Of a stretch of DNA of 64,000 nt, positions 52,779 to 60,239 are shown one piece after another (the stretch's first letter is position 1; every line of letters starts with the position of its first letter). The position numbers and the translations under genes are program-made. Below the pieces are notes generated by a model, which had not been told where the DNA came from, searched no databases, and saw nothing but the letters and a program-made list of their open reading frames with translations. This DNA is from Arthrobacter sp. fls2-241-R2A-200 (GTDB lineage Bacteria > Actinomycetota > Actinomycetes > Actinomycetales > Micrococcaceae), in contig NZ_JARVRJ010000017.1 of NCBI RefSeq assembly GCF_030209745.1, forward strand, positions 124,001-188,000, written 5' to 3'.

Positions 52779-54209
52779 ATGAGCACCGAAACTTTGGCTG
52801 CCGGGCTGGAAACAGCCCTGCCCACCACCCTTTTCCGCTTCGCCACTGCCGGATCGGTCGACGACGGCAAGTCCACTTTGGTGGGCCGGCTCCTTCACGA
52901 TTCCAAGGCGATCCTTGCCGACACGCTCGACGCCGTTGCCCGCACCTCCGCGGACCGCGGTTTCGGCGGCGAGAACGCCACCGGAACAAGGGCGATCGAC
53001 CTTGCGCTCCTCACCGACGGCCTCCGCGCCGAGCGCGAGCAGGGCATCACGATCGACGTCGCCTACCGCTACTTCGCCACAGACCGCCGCAGCTTCATCC
53101 TGGCGGACTGCCCCGGCCACGTTCAGTACACCAAGAACACGGTCACGGGCGCGTCCACCGCGGATGCCGTCGTCGTGCTCATTGACGCCCGCAAGGGTGT
53201 GCTTGAGCAGACCCGCCGGCACCTTTCCGTGCTGCAGTTGCTCCGCGTTGCCCACGTGATTGTGGCCGTGAACAAGATCGACCTGGTGGACTTCAGCGAG
53301 CAGGTGTACCGCGACATCGAAGCAGATGTTCAGAAGGTGGCCCGCGAACTTGGCTTGGGCCGTGAACAGTCAAACGCGAGCGGTGTGACGGATCTATTTG
53401 TGGTGCCTGTTTCGGCGCTGGACGGCGACAACGTGGTGGATCGCTCCGAGCGCACCCCTTGGTACAGCGGCCCAGCGTTGCTGGAGGTCCTCGAAACCCT
53501 TCCTGCAGCCGACGAGCTCGAGGCCGACCTGGAGAGCTTCCGCTTCCCGGTGCAGCTGGTGATCCGTCCCCAAGGCGCCTTGGCTCCTGACGCCGTCGCA
53601 GCCGGGCTCGACGTCGAGGCGTACCGCGACTACCGTGCCTACGCAGGCCAGATCACTGAGGGCTCGGTCAAGCTCGGAGACGAAGTCACCGTCCTGACCC
53701 CGGGCCACGAACCGCGCACGACGTCGGTGATCGGCATCGATTTCGCCGGCCGCTCCCTCCAGGAAGCTGCTGCTCCGCAGTCCGTCGCCATCCGCTTGGC
53801 CGACGAGATCGACGTCGCCCGTGGTGACACGATTGCCGCTGCAGGCACTGTCCGAGAAAGCACCGCGGACCTGTACGCCTCGCTCTGCTGGCTCTCGCCC
53901 AAGCCCCTGCGCGAAGGCCAGAAAGTTTTGGTGAAGCACGGCACCCGTACCGTGCAGGCGTTGGTCCGTGCAGTGAGCGGCAAGCTGGATTTGGCCACCT
54001 TCAACGTGGAACCCGCGTCCAGCTTGGAGCTCAACGACATCGGACACGCCCAGCTGCGGCTCTCGGCTGCGCTGCCGTTGGAGAACTACCTGCATCACCG
54101 CCGTACCGGGGCGTTCCTGGTGATCGACCCGTTGGACGGCAACACGTTGGCCGCAGGCCTGGTGAAGGACCACCCCGGGGACCACGAAGACGAACGTTAT
54201 GTCATCTAG
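52779..54209 (+). CDS. cysN: Sulfate adenylyltransferase subunit 1 (GTPase)
   Basis: 476 aa, EF-Tu-like GTPase that drives APS formation. G1 is GSVDDGKST (25-33), G2 within EREQGITIDVAYRYF, G3 DCPGH, G4 NKIDLVD; beta-barrel domains II/III follow (RPQGALAPDAVAAGLDVEAY, LKHGTRTVQ-type segment). No C-terminal CysC APS-kinase fusion, consistent with the APS reductase. ATG immediately after the cysD stop. Confidence 0.96.
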   Translation: MSTETLAAGLETALPTTLFRFATAGSVDDGKSTLVGRLLHDSKAILADTLDAVARTSADRGFGGENATGTRAIDLALLTDGLRAEREQGITIDVAYRYFATDRRSFILADCPGHVQYTKNTVTGASTADAVVVLIDARKGVLEQTRRHLSVLQLLRVAHVIVAVNKIDLVDFSEQVYRDIEADVQKVARELGLGREQSNASGVTDLFVVPVSALDGDNVVDRSERTPWYSGPALLEVLETLPAADELEADLESFRFPVQLVIRPQGALAPDAVAAGLDVEAYRDYRAYAGQITEGSVKLGDEVTVLTPGHEPRTTSVIGIDFAGRSLQEAAAPQSVAIRLADEIDVARGDTIAAAGTVRESTADLYASLCWLSPKPLREGQKVLVKHGTRTVQALVRAVSGKLDLATFNVEPASSLELNDIGHAQLRLSAALPLENYLHHRRTGAFLVIDPLDGNTLAAGLVKDHPGDHEDERYVI

Positions 54210-54227
54210 GGTCCGTACGTAGCGCAC

Positions 54228-55181
54228 ATGCCACAGAACACCACCCTCAGCACTCTCCTGTCAGCCGGGAACGACCTGGTCTTGGACGGTGCCTTGGCCA
54301 CCGAGCTCGAAGCCCACGGCTGCGACCTGGAGGACGCGCTGTGGTCAGCGAAGGTCCTGTTGGAGCAGCCGGACCTCATCAAACAGGTACACCGGGACTA
54401 TTTCGACGCCGGTGCTTCCGTTGCGATTACAGCCAGTTACCAGGCCACGCCGCAGGGTTTTGCACGGCGTGGGCTCGCCGAGGCGGAGGCTCTGGATTTG
54501 GTGGCGCTGAGTGTACGGCTGGCCGATGAAGCACGGCAGGAGTACCTCGCCGTTCACCAAACGCGGCGTCCTTTGCTGGTGGCCGGTTCCGTAGGCCCCT
54601 ATGGCGCCTATCTGGCTGATGGTTCTGAGTACCGCGGCGACTACACCCTTTCGCCTGCCGAGTTCCGCGACTTCCATCGCCCACGCATTGCCGCGCTGGT
54701 AGGGGCTGGTGCGGATTTCCTGGCTTGCGAGACGCTTCCCTCGTTCGCCGAAACGGAGGCGGTGCTGTCCCTCGTGGCGGAGTTCGACGTCGAATCCTGG
54801 TTCACGTTTACGCTGCGGGATGGTGGCCATATCAGTGATGGAACACCGTTGGCGGAGGTGGCAGCGCTGCTGCGCGCGGAACCGCGCGTGGCCGCCGTCG
54901 GGGTTAACTGCGTGCCGCTGGAGCTCGTGACCGCGGCTTTGGGCACTTTGCAGGAAGCCACCGATGCGCCCCTGGTGGCGTACCCGAACTCGGGGGAGAC
55001 CTACGACGCCGTGACCAAGACATGGGGCCCCTCGGCTGGTGTCCAAGGCAACGGAACTTTGGCAGGAAACGCCGCTGACTGGCTGGACCGTGGTGCCCGG
55101 CTCATCGGGGGCTGCTGCCGCACCACACCGCGCGACATTGCCGCCCTCGCTGCCACTATGACCTCAGGTGACCGTGCGTGA
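54228..55181 (+). CDS. mmuM: Homocysteine S-methyltransferase
   Basis: 317 aa. Zn-binding cysteines in VGVNCVPLEL and GGCCRTTPRDI; N-terminal LVLDGALATELEAHGCDLED, TASYQATPQGFARRG and VAGSVGPYGAYLADGSEYRG fit MmuM-type enzymes that use S-methylmethionine or SAM to make methionine. ATG 18 bp after cysN, so probably co-transcribed, placing methionine salvage with sulfate assimilation. Confidence 0.9.
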   Translation: MPQNTTLSTLLSAGNDLVLDGALATELEAHGCDLEDALWSAKVLLEQPDLIKQVHRDYFDAGASVAITASYQATPQGFARRGLAEAEALDLVALSVRLADEARQEYLAVHQTRRPLLVAGSVGPYGAYLADGSEYRGDYTLSPAEFRDFHRPRIAALVGAGADFLACETLPSFAETEAVLSLVAEFDVESWFTFTLRDGGHISDGTPLAEVAALLRAEPRVAAVGVNCVPLELVTAALGTLQEATDAPLVAYPNSGETYDAVTKTWGPSAGVQGNGTLAGNAADWLDRGARLIGGCCRTTPRDIAALAATMTSGDRA

Positions 55182-55250
55182 ACGCAGATGGAAGCCCCGG
55201 ATGTGATTATGACGCCAAGTGACCCTGCGTGAACCTTGGTTTCTGCGGGA

Positions 55251-55280
55251 TTGAAGCGGAAATATGACAGTCCCTACTGT
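55251..55280 (+). promoter_or_regulatory. Putative promoter upstream of the Ssu-like transporter
   Basis: TTGAAG (55251-55256), 18 bp, TACTGT (55275-55280). The box wording and spacing resemble the sirA promoter (TACAGT, 18 bp). An imperfect direct repeat, GTGACCSTGCGTGAAC, at about 55167 and 55218 lies upstream and may be a regulator site shared by this transcript. Confidence 0.35.
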
Positions 55281-55384
55281 GAAGGCATGACTTCTCCGGA
55301 CTGGTCCTTGCTTGCCCTCGACGGGCGATGTCGCGAGGCCTGAACCTCGCCCACAGCATTTCTCCATCTTCCTTAGGACCACTC

Positions 55385-56536
55385 ATGTCGAACACCCCCG
55401 ATCCCCAAAAACCCGGGTCAGGTACCACCCGCATCGTCGCCGGTGAGACCGCACCCAAGGCCAAGCGCCGCCGCACCATCGAAATCGTGATCGCACTGGG
55501 CGTTGTGCTGCTGATCGGTGCAGGCGCCGCAGTTGCCTCCGCCGTCTCACAGAACAACCAGGCCACCCCGAGCGCCGCCACTTCACCGGCTGCCGAACTC
55601 CGGCTCGGCTACTTCAGCAACGTCACCCATGCTCCGGCCTTGGTTGGCATCAGCAAGGGCATCATTGCCAAGGACCTCGGCAGCACCAAGCTCACCACGC
55701 AGGTCTTCAACGCCGGCCCGGCCGCGGTGGAAGCGCTGAACGCCGGCGCTATCGACGCGACCTACATCGGCCCTAACCCGGCCATCAACTCCTTCGTCAA
55801 GAGCAACGGCCAGTCCATCAGCATCATCGCCGGCGCAGCCTCCGGCGGTGCCCAACTCGTGGTCAAACCCGGGATCAACTCGGCCGCCGACCTCAAGGGC
55901 AAGGTCCTGGCATCGCCGCAACTCGGCGGCACCCAGGACGTGGCCCTTCGAGCTTGGCTCGGCCACCAGGGCTACAAAACCAACCCGGACGGCAGCGGCG
56001 ATGTGACCATCAACCCCACCGACAACGCCCAGACGCTGAAGTTGTTCCAAGACGGAAAGCTCGACGGCGCATGGCTGCCGGAACCCTGGGCCTCCCGCCT
56101 GGTCCTCGAAGCCGGGGCGAAGGTCCTGGTGGACGAGAAGGATCTGTGGGACAAGGGCGAATTCACCACCACCATCCTGATCGTGAACAAGAAGTTCGCC
56201 GCTGAACACCCCGAAACTGTGAAAGCACTCCTGAAGGGCCACGTTGAGTCAGTGAACTGGCTGAACACGGCTTCTGCCAGCGAGAAAGCCACCACCATCA
56301 ACGCAGTCCTCAAGGACACAGCGGGTAAGCCGCTCGCGGCCAACGTGATTGACCGGGCCTTGAAGAACATCACGTTTACCACGGACCCCCTCGCCGCAAC
56401 GTACAAGAAATTGCTGCAGGACGGCGTCGATACGGGCACGACCAAAGCCGCTGACATCAACGGGATTTTCGATCTCCGCGCCTTGAACGAGGTACAGGGC
56501 AAAAAGACCTCCGCTGCGGGACTCGGCCAAGACTAA
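55385..56536 (+). CDS. ABC transporter substrate-binding protein, sulfonate/nitrate/taurine type
   Basis: 383 aa. Long basic N-terminus (KAKRRRTIE) then a signal-anchor helix IVIALGVVLLIGAGAAVASA without a lipobox. SsuA/NMT1-like fold: LRLGYFSNVTHAPALVGISKG, VFNAGPAAVEALNAGAIDATYIGPNPAINSF (recorded in parts), AGAASGGAQLVVKPG, GAWLPEPWASRLVLEAGA. Likely imports an organosulfur compound given the sulfur context. ATG at 55385 has AGGA about seven bases upstream. Confidence 0.88.
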   Translation: MSNTPDPQKPGSGTTRIVAGETAPKAKRRRTIEIVIALGVVLLIGAGAAVASAVSQNNQATPSAATSPAAELRLGYFSNVTHAPALVGISKGIIAKDLGSTKLTTQVFNAGPAAVEALNAGAIDATYIGPNPAINSFVKSNGQSISIIAGAASGGAQLVVKPGINSAADLKGKVLASPQLGGTQDVALRAWLGHQGYKTNPDGSGDVTINPTDNAQTLKLFQDGKLDGAWLPEPWASRLVLEAGAKVLVDEKDLWDKGEFTTTILIVNKKFAAEHPETVKALLKGHVESVNWLNTASASEKATTINAVLKDTAGKPLAANVIDRALKNITFTTDPLAATYKKLLQDGVDTGTTKAADINGIFDLRALNEVQGKKTSAAGLGQD

Positions 56537-56573
56537 GCACCACACTCCACCAATCACCACGAAGGACGGGACC

Positions 56574-57305
56574 ATGCCAGTCGTACTCGAGAACCTGGGC
56601 AAGCGCTTCGGCGACGGCGCCCCGGTGCTGGACGACGTCAACGCCACCATCGAGCAGGGCGAGTTCGTGGCCCTGCTCGGTGCGTCCGGCTGCGGCAAGT
56701 CCACCCTGCTGAACATCATGGCGGGACTGGAACGGCCGACGTCGGGCGCCCTTGAGGTGCCCAGCGACGGCGCGGCTTTCATGTTCCAGGACGCGTCCTT
56801 GTTCCCGTGGTTGACCGCCCGCGGCAACATCGAACTGGCGTTGCAACTAGCGGACAAGTCCAGCACCAAAGCGAGCCGGCGGCTGCGGGCAACCGAACTG
56901 CTGGAACTGGTGCACCTCGGTGGCGCCGGAGAGAAGCGGCCCCATGAACTCTCCGGAGGCATGCGGCAGCGCGTTGCCCTGGCGCGCTCCTTGGCCCAGG
57001 ACAGGCAGTTGTTGCTGATGGACGAGCCGTTTGCGGCGCTCGACGCGATCACCCGCGACCTCCTGCACGACGAGCTGGAGCGCATCTGGAAGGAAACCGG
57101 ACGGACCATCGTGTTCGTGACACACAACGTGCGTGAAGCCGTCCGGTTGGGCCAACGGGTGTTACTTCTGTCCTCCCGACCGGGCCGGGTGGTGGCCGAA
57201 TGGAACGTCACCGAAGAGCACCGCACGGATGCCGGTCGTGCGGGGGAGCTCACCGGGACCATTACCCGCCGCCTTCGCGAGGAGATCCGCCGCCATGCCA
57301 AGTAA
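56574..57305 (+). CDS. ABC transporter ATP-binding protein (SsuB/TauB-like)
   Basis: 243 aa. Walker A GASGCGKSTLLNIMAGL, Q-loop AAFMFQDASLFPWLTARGN, signature LSGGMRQRVALARSL, Walker B LLLMDEPFAALDA, His switch TIVFVTHNVREAV. The phrase FQDxxLxPW is usual for the nitrate/sulfonate/taurine importer class. ATG at 56574, 37 bp after the binding-protein gene; overlaps the permease start by 11 bp. Confidence 0.94.
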   Translation: MPVVLENLGKRFGDGAPVLDDVNATIEQGEFVALLGASGCGKSTLLNIMAGLERPTSGALEVPSDGAAFMFQDASLFPWLTARGNIELALQLADKSSTKASRRLRATELLELVHLGGAGEKRPHELSGGMRQRVALARSLAQDRQLLLMDEPFAALDAITRDLLHDELERIWKETGRTIVFVTHNVREAVRLGQRVLLLSSRPGRVVAEWNVTEEHRTDAGRAGELTGTITRRLREEIRRHAK

Positions 57306-58239
57306 GACCACAACCACCGACGAGCGGACCGTCCCCGTGACCGAACCCACTGAGCGCATCACCTCCCCGTCCTTGAAGGGCAATACGTCCGAGTTACGCG
57401 ATCTTGAAGCGGGCCTGGACAACCTGCAATCAGACGCGGGCCGTAAGCACGGGATCGAGTGGAAGCGCATTCTGCTTCCCGTCGCTGCCCTGGTGGTGCT
57501 CATCCTTGTGTGGCAGTTCTACGTTTCACTGGGCTTGAAGCGACGCGATCAGGTTCCCGGTCCCCTCGATGTGCTCAGCCAATTGTCGGCGCTGTGGGGC
57601 GAGGGGAAAGTCCAGGAAACAGTGTGGACCTCCCTGCAGCGCGGCCTGATCGGATTCCTCATCTCCGTGGTGGTTGCGACGCCGGTAGGGCTTTTGCTGG
57701 CCCAGGTGGCACCGCTTCGACGGGCCTTTGGTCCGTTGATCTCAGGGTTGCAGGTCCTTCCGTCCGTTGCGTGGGTTCCTGCAGCGATCATCTGGTTCGG
57801 CCTGACCGACGCCACGGTGTACTTCGTGGTGCTCATGGGCGCCATCCCGTCCATCATCAACGGCCTGATCTCCGGCGTCGACCAAATCCCGCCGCAATAC
57901 CGGAGCGTCGGCAAAGTCTTGGGCGCCAACCGGTTCCAGATGGCCCTTCAGATCGTTCTTCCCGCAGCATTACCCGGCTACATTGGCGGCCTGAAGCAGG
58001 GGTGGGCCTTCTCATGGCGCTCACTGATGGCCGCGGAGATCATCGCGGTGGGCGGTACCATCGGCTTTGGCTTGGGGTCGCTCCTTGACCAAGGACGTTC
58101 GCTATCCGATATGGGGGTGGTCATGGCCGCTATCTTGCTGATCCTCGCCGTGGGAATCCTGATCGAACTCATCGTCTTCGGGCCGATAGAGAAACGCCTC
58201 CTGCAGCGCCGCGGACTTTTGGCCGGCAGCAGCCGCTAG
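57295..58239 (+). CDS. ABC transporter permease (SsuC/TauC-like)
   Basis: 314 aa with about six helices and the inner-loop motif YRSVGKVLGANRFQMALQIVLPAALPG plus GWAFSWRSLMAAEIIA of the SsuC class. A longer than usual (~60 aa) hydrophilic N-terminus precedes the first helix (ILLPVAALVVLILVWQFYV). The ATG at 57295 follows GAGGAG by ten bases and is preferred to the open frame from 57133, which overlaps the ATPase gene. Confidence 0.93.
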   Translation: MPSKTTTTDERTVPVTEPTERITSPSLKGNTSELRDLEAGLDNLQSDAGRKHGIEWKRILLPVAALVVLILVWQFYVSLGLKRRDQVPGPLDVLSQLSALWGEGKVQETVWTSLQRGLIGFLISVVVATPVGLLLAQVAPLRRAFGPLISGLQVLPSVAWVPAAIIWFGLTDATVYFVVLMGAIPSIINGLISGVDQIPPQYRSVGKVLGANRFQMALQIVLPAALPGYIGGLKQGWAFSWRSLMAAEIIAVGGTIGFGLGSLLDQGRSLSDMGVVMAAILLILAVGILIELIVFGPIEKRLLQRRGLLAGSSR

Positions 58240-58280
58240 TTCTGAGGAATTCTGCGGACGCGCAATGAGTTGTCCCCAGC

Positions 58281-59327
58281 ATGCACAAGAAACGGATAGG
58301 CTTCCTCTCCTTCGGACACTGGGCCCGGGTCCCCGGCTCGTTGGTACCCACGGCGGGTGAGGCCCTCAAACAGGGCATCGAGCTAGCCGTGGCTGCTGAG
58401 GAACTGGGCATCGACGGGGCGTTCTTCCGCGTGCATCACTTCGCACGGCAGCAGGCGTCACCGTTTCCGCTCCTGAGCGCGATCGCAGCAAGAACCCGCC
58501 GGATCGAGATCGGCACCGGCGTGATCGACATGCGCTACGAGAACCCGCTTTACATGGCGGAGGAAGCAGCGGCCACGGACCTCATCAGTGACGGACGCCT
58601 CCAGCTCGGGGTGAGCCGTGGTTCACCCGAGCCGGCACTCAACGGTGCAAGCAACTTCGGCTACGTCCCGGCCGACGGCGAGGCTGCAGGTGACATGGCC
58701 CGCCGCCACACCACGTTGTTCCGGAAGGCCATTGCCGGCCATGGCGTCGCCCCGGCCGATCCGCACTACGCGGGCGGTGCAACCGGTTTGTTGCCGATCC
58801 AGCCGCAATCGCCCGGACTGTCACAGCGGATCTGGTGGGGTGCAGGGACACGCAAGACGGCGGTCTGGGCAGCAGAGCAGGGGATGAACCTCATGAGTTC
58901 CACCCTTCTCACGGAGGACACGGGCATTCCCTTCGATGAGCTGCAGGCCGAGCAGATCCACATGTTTCGTGAGGCATGGGCCGCGGCCGGACATGACTTC
59001 GAGCCGAGGGTCTCGGTCAGCCGCAGCGTGATCCCGATTGTGGACGAGATCGACAACCACTACTTCGGTCTCCGCGCCCAGGCGGATAGCCAGGACCAGG
59101 TGGGGATTCTCGACGGCGCGTTGTCCCGTTTCGGGAAGAGCTACATCGGCGAACCCGAAACCCTGGCGGAGGAGTTCGCCCGGGACGCCGCGGTTCAGGC
59201 AGCGGATACCGTGCTCCTGACCATTCCCAACCAGCTTGGCGTGGATTACAACGCCAAGCTGCTGGGCAACGTGGCCAAGCACATCGCACCAGCCATCGGT
59301 TGGAAGGCCGGACACCCGGTCGGCTAG
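58281..59327 (+). CDS. LLM-class flavin-dependent oxidoreductase (luciferase-like)
   Basis: 348 aa, bacterial luciferase-like TIM barrel: IELAVAAEELGIDGAFFRVH, HFARQQASPFPLLSAIAART, IEIGTGVIDMRYENPLYMAE, DLISDGRLQLGVSRGSPEP. It directly follows the Ssu-like importer on the same strand with 41 bp between them. An FMNH2-dependent desulfonating or C-S cleaving role is attractive, but it is not a close SsuD by visible motifs, so this is inference. The ATG at 58281 is the only sensible start. Confidence 0.85.
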   Translation: MHKKRIGFLSFGHWARVPGSLVPTAGEALKQGIELAVAAEELGIDGAFFRVHHFARQQASPFPLLSAIAARTRRIEIGTGVIDMRYENPLYMAEEAAATDLISDGRLQLGVSRGSPEPALNGASNFGYVPADGEAAGDMARRHTTLFRKAIAGHGVAPADPHYAGGATGLLPIQPQSPGLSQRIWWGAGTRKTAVWAAEQGMNLMSSTLLTEDTGIPFDELQAEQIHMFREAWAAAGHDFEPRVSVSRSVIPIVDEIDNHYFGLRAQADSQDQVGILDGALSRFGKSYIGEPETLAEEFARDAAVQAADTVLLTIPNQLGVDYNAKLLGNVAKHIAPAIGWKAGHPVG

Positions 59328-59376
59328 AACCTGCCGTCCGGGTTGCCCGGCCTTTGCCGTCAGCGGTTGCTTCTGT

Positions 59377-60126
59377 TTATGAGGCCGACGCTGCTTCGGC
59401 TTTCTTGCCGAGGGCCTGGGCGGCTTTCTGGATCTTGGCACCGTAACCGCCGTTCAGCGCGGTGTCCTTGATTTTGTTGGCCTGGGCATCCAAGTCAGCC
59501 GGTGCGGCGGCCTTGAGGGTGTTCAGGTCAGCTTGCAGGTTGGCCGGGAGCTTGGCGAAAAGCTTCGGGTGGCTGATCACCTGATCGGCGACCTTCTGGA
59601 GTCCCGCGCCGGGGTTGGCCGACGTGAACGCTGAGCGCAGCTCCGACCGCAGGCCCGCACCTTCCGTCTTGCCTTCGGTCTTGGTCTTCTGTGCAGTTTC
59701 GGCCCGCGTCTGGATCTCTGCACCGTATCCGCCGGACAGGGCGGTGGTCTTGATCTTGTAGGCGGCGGCTACGCGGTCAGCGGGGGCGGCGTCCTTGAGT
59801 GCCTTAAGGTCAGTTTGCAAGGCGGCGGGGAGCTTGGCGAATACCTGCTGGTGGTTCACCAGTGCTGTTGCTGCCTTGGCAGCACGGTCACCGGCCGCCT
59901 GAGGGCTATTCGCCGTGATTTCCAGGAAAGCACCGAGGCCGTGCAGGCCTGCGTGGGTGCGTGCCTTGGCTCCTGTGGACGGGGCGGCCGTCGATGTCGC
60001 CGACGGGGACGGGGACGTGGATGTTGCTGAGGCGGCACTGACGCCCACGCTGGCGATGGCGCCGGCGGCCAAAACCGCTGCTGCTCCTACGCCGAGGCGG
60101 GTCTTCAATGAGAGGTTTGTCGGCAT
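59377..60126 (-). CDS. Exported helical protein with internal duplication
   Basis: 249 aa with a signal peptide (VGAAAVLAAGAIASVGVSAASA). The mature part contains two ~85-residue repeats, each with FAKLPAxLQxDLxxLK, AAPADxxAxAxKIK, TALxGGYGAxIQ, plus a Lys/Glu/Thr-rich connector. Mostly alpha-helical and Cys-free. No anchor or enzymatic motif. Family not recognised; a secreted or wall-associated structural or binding role is possible. ATG at 60126. Transcribed in the same direction as, but separated by a hairpin from, the decarboxylase gene. Confidence 0.75.
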   Translation of the reverse strand: MPTNLSLKTRLGVGAAAVLAAGAIASVGVSAASATSTSPSPSATSTAAPSTGAKARTHAGLHGLGAFLEITANSPQAAGDRAAKAATALVNHQQVFAKLPAALQTDLKALKDAAPADRVAAAYKIKTTALSGGYGAEIQTRAETAQKTKTEGKTEGAGLRSELRSAFTSANPGAGLQKVADQVISHPKLFAKLPANLQADLNTLKAAAPADLDAQANKIKDTALNGGYGAKIQKAAQALGKKAEAASAS

Positions 60127-60156
60127 TTCTACCTGTTTCCTTCCGCTTTCGAGTCT

Positions 60157-60185
60157 TGCAGGCCGGGCTTGGTATCCGGCCTGCA
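60157..60185 (-). terminator. Hairpin downstream of the decarboxylase gene
   Basis: TGCAGGCCGG (60157-60166) and CCGGCCTGCA (60176-60185) are perfect 10-bp arms around a 9-base loop, between the decarboxylase and the secreted-protein gene. No T tract follows on the minus strand, so this is an I-type terminator candidate. Confidence 0.55.
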
Positions 60186-60239
60186 GCCACTCTACGAGCC
60201 GAGGCTGGATGCTAACTGAAAGAACCCGCCTGCCGAACG

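Noticed and set aside
51969..53255. 428-aa minus-strand frame opposite cysD/cysN
   Set aside because: Shadow frame across two well-defined genes; no motifs or ribosome site.
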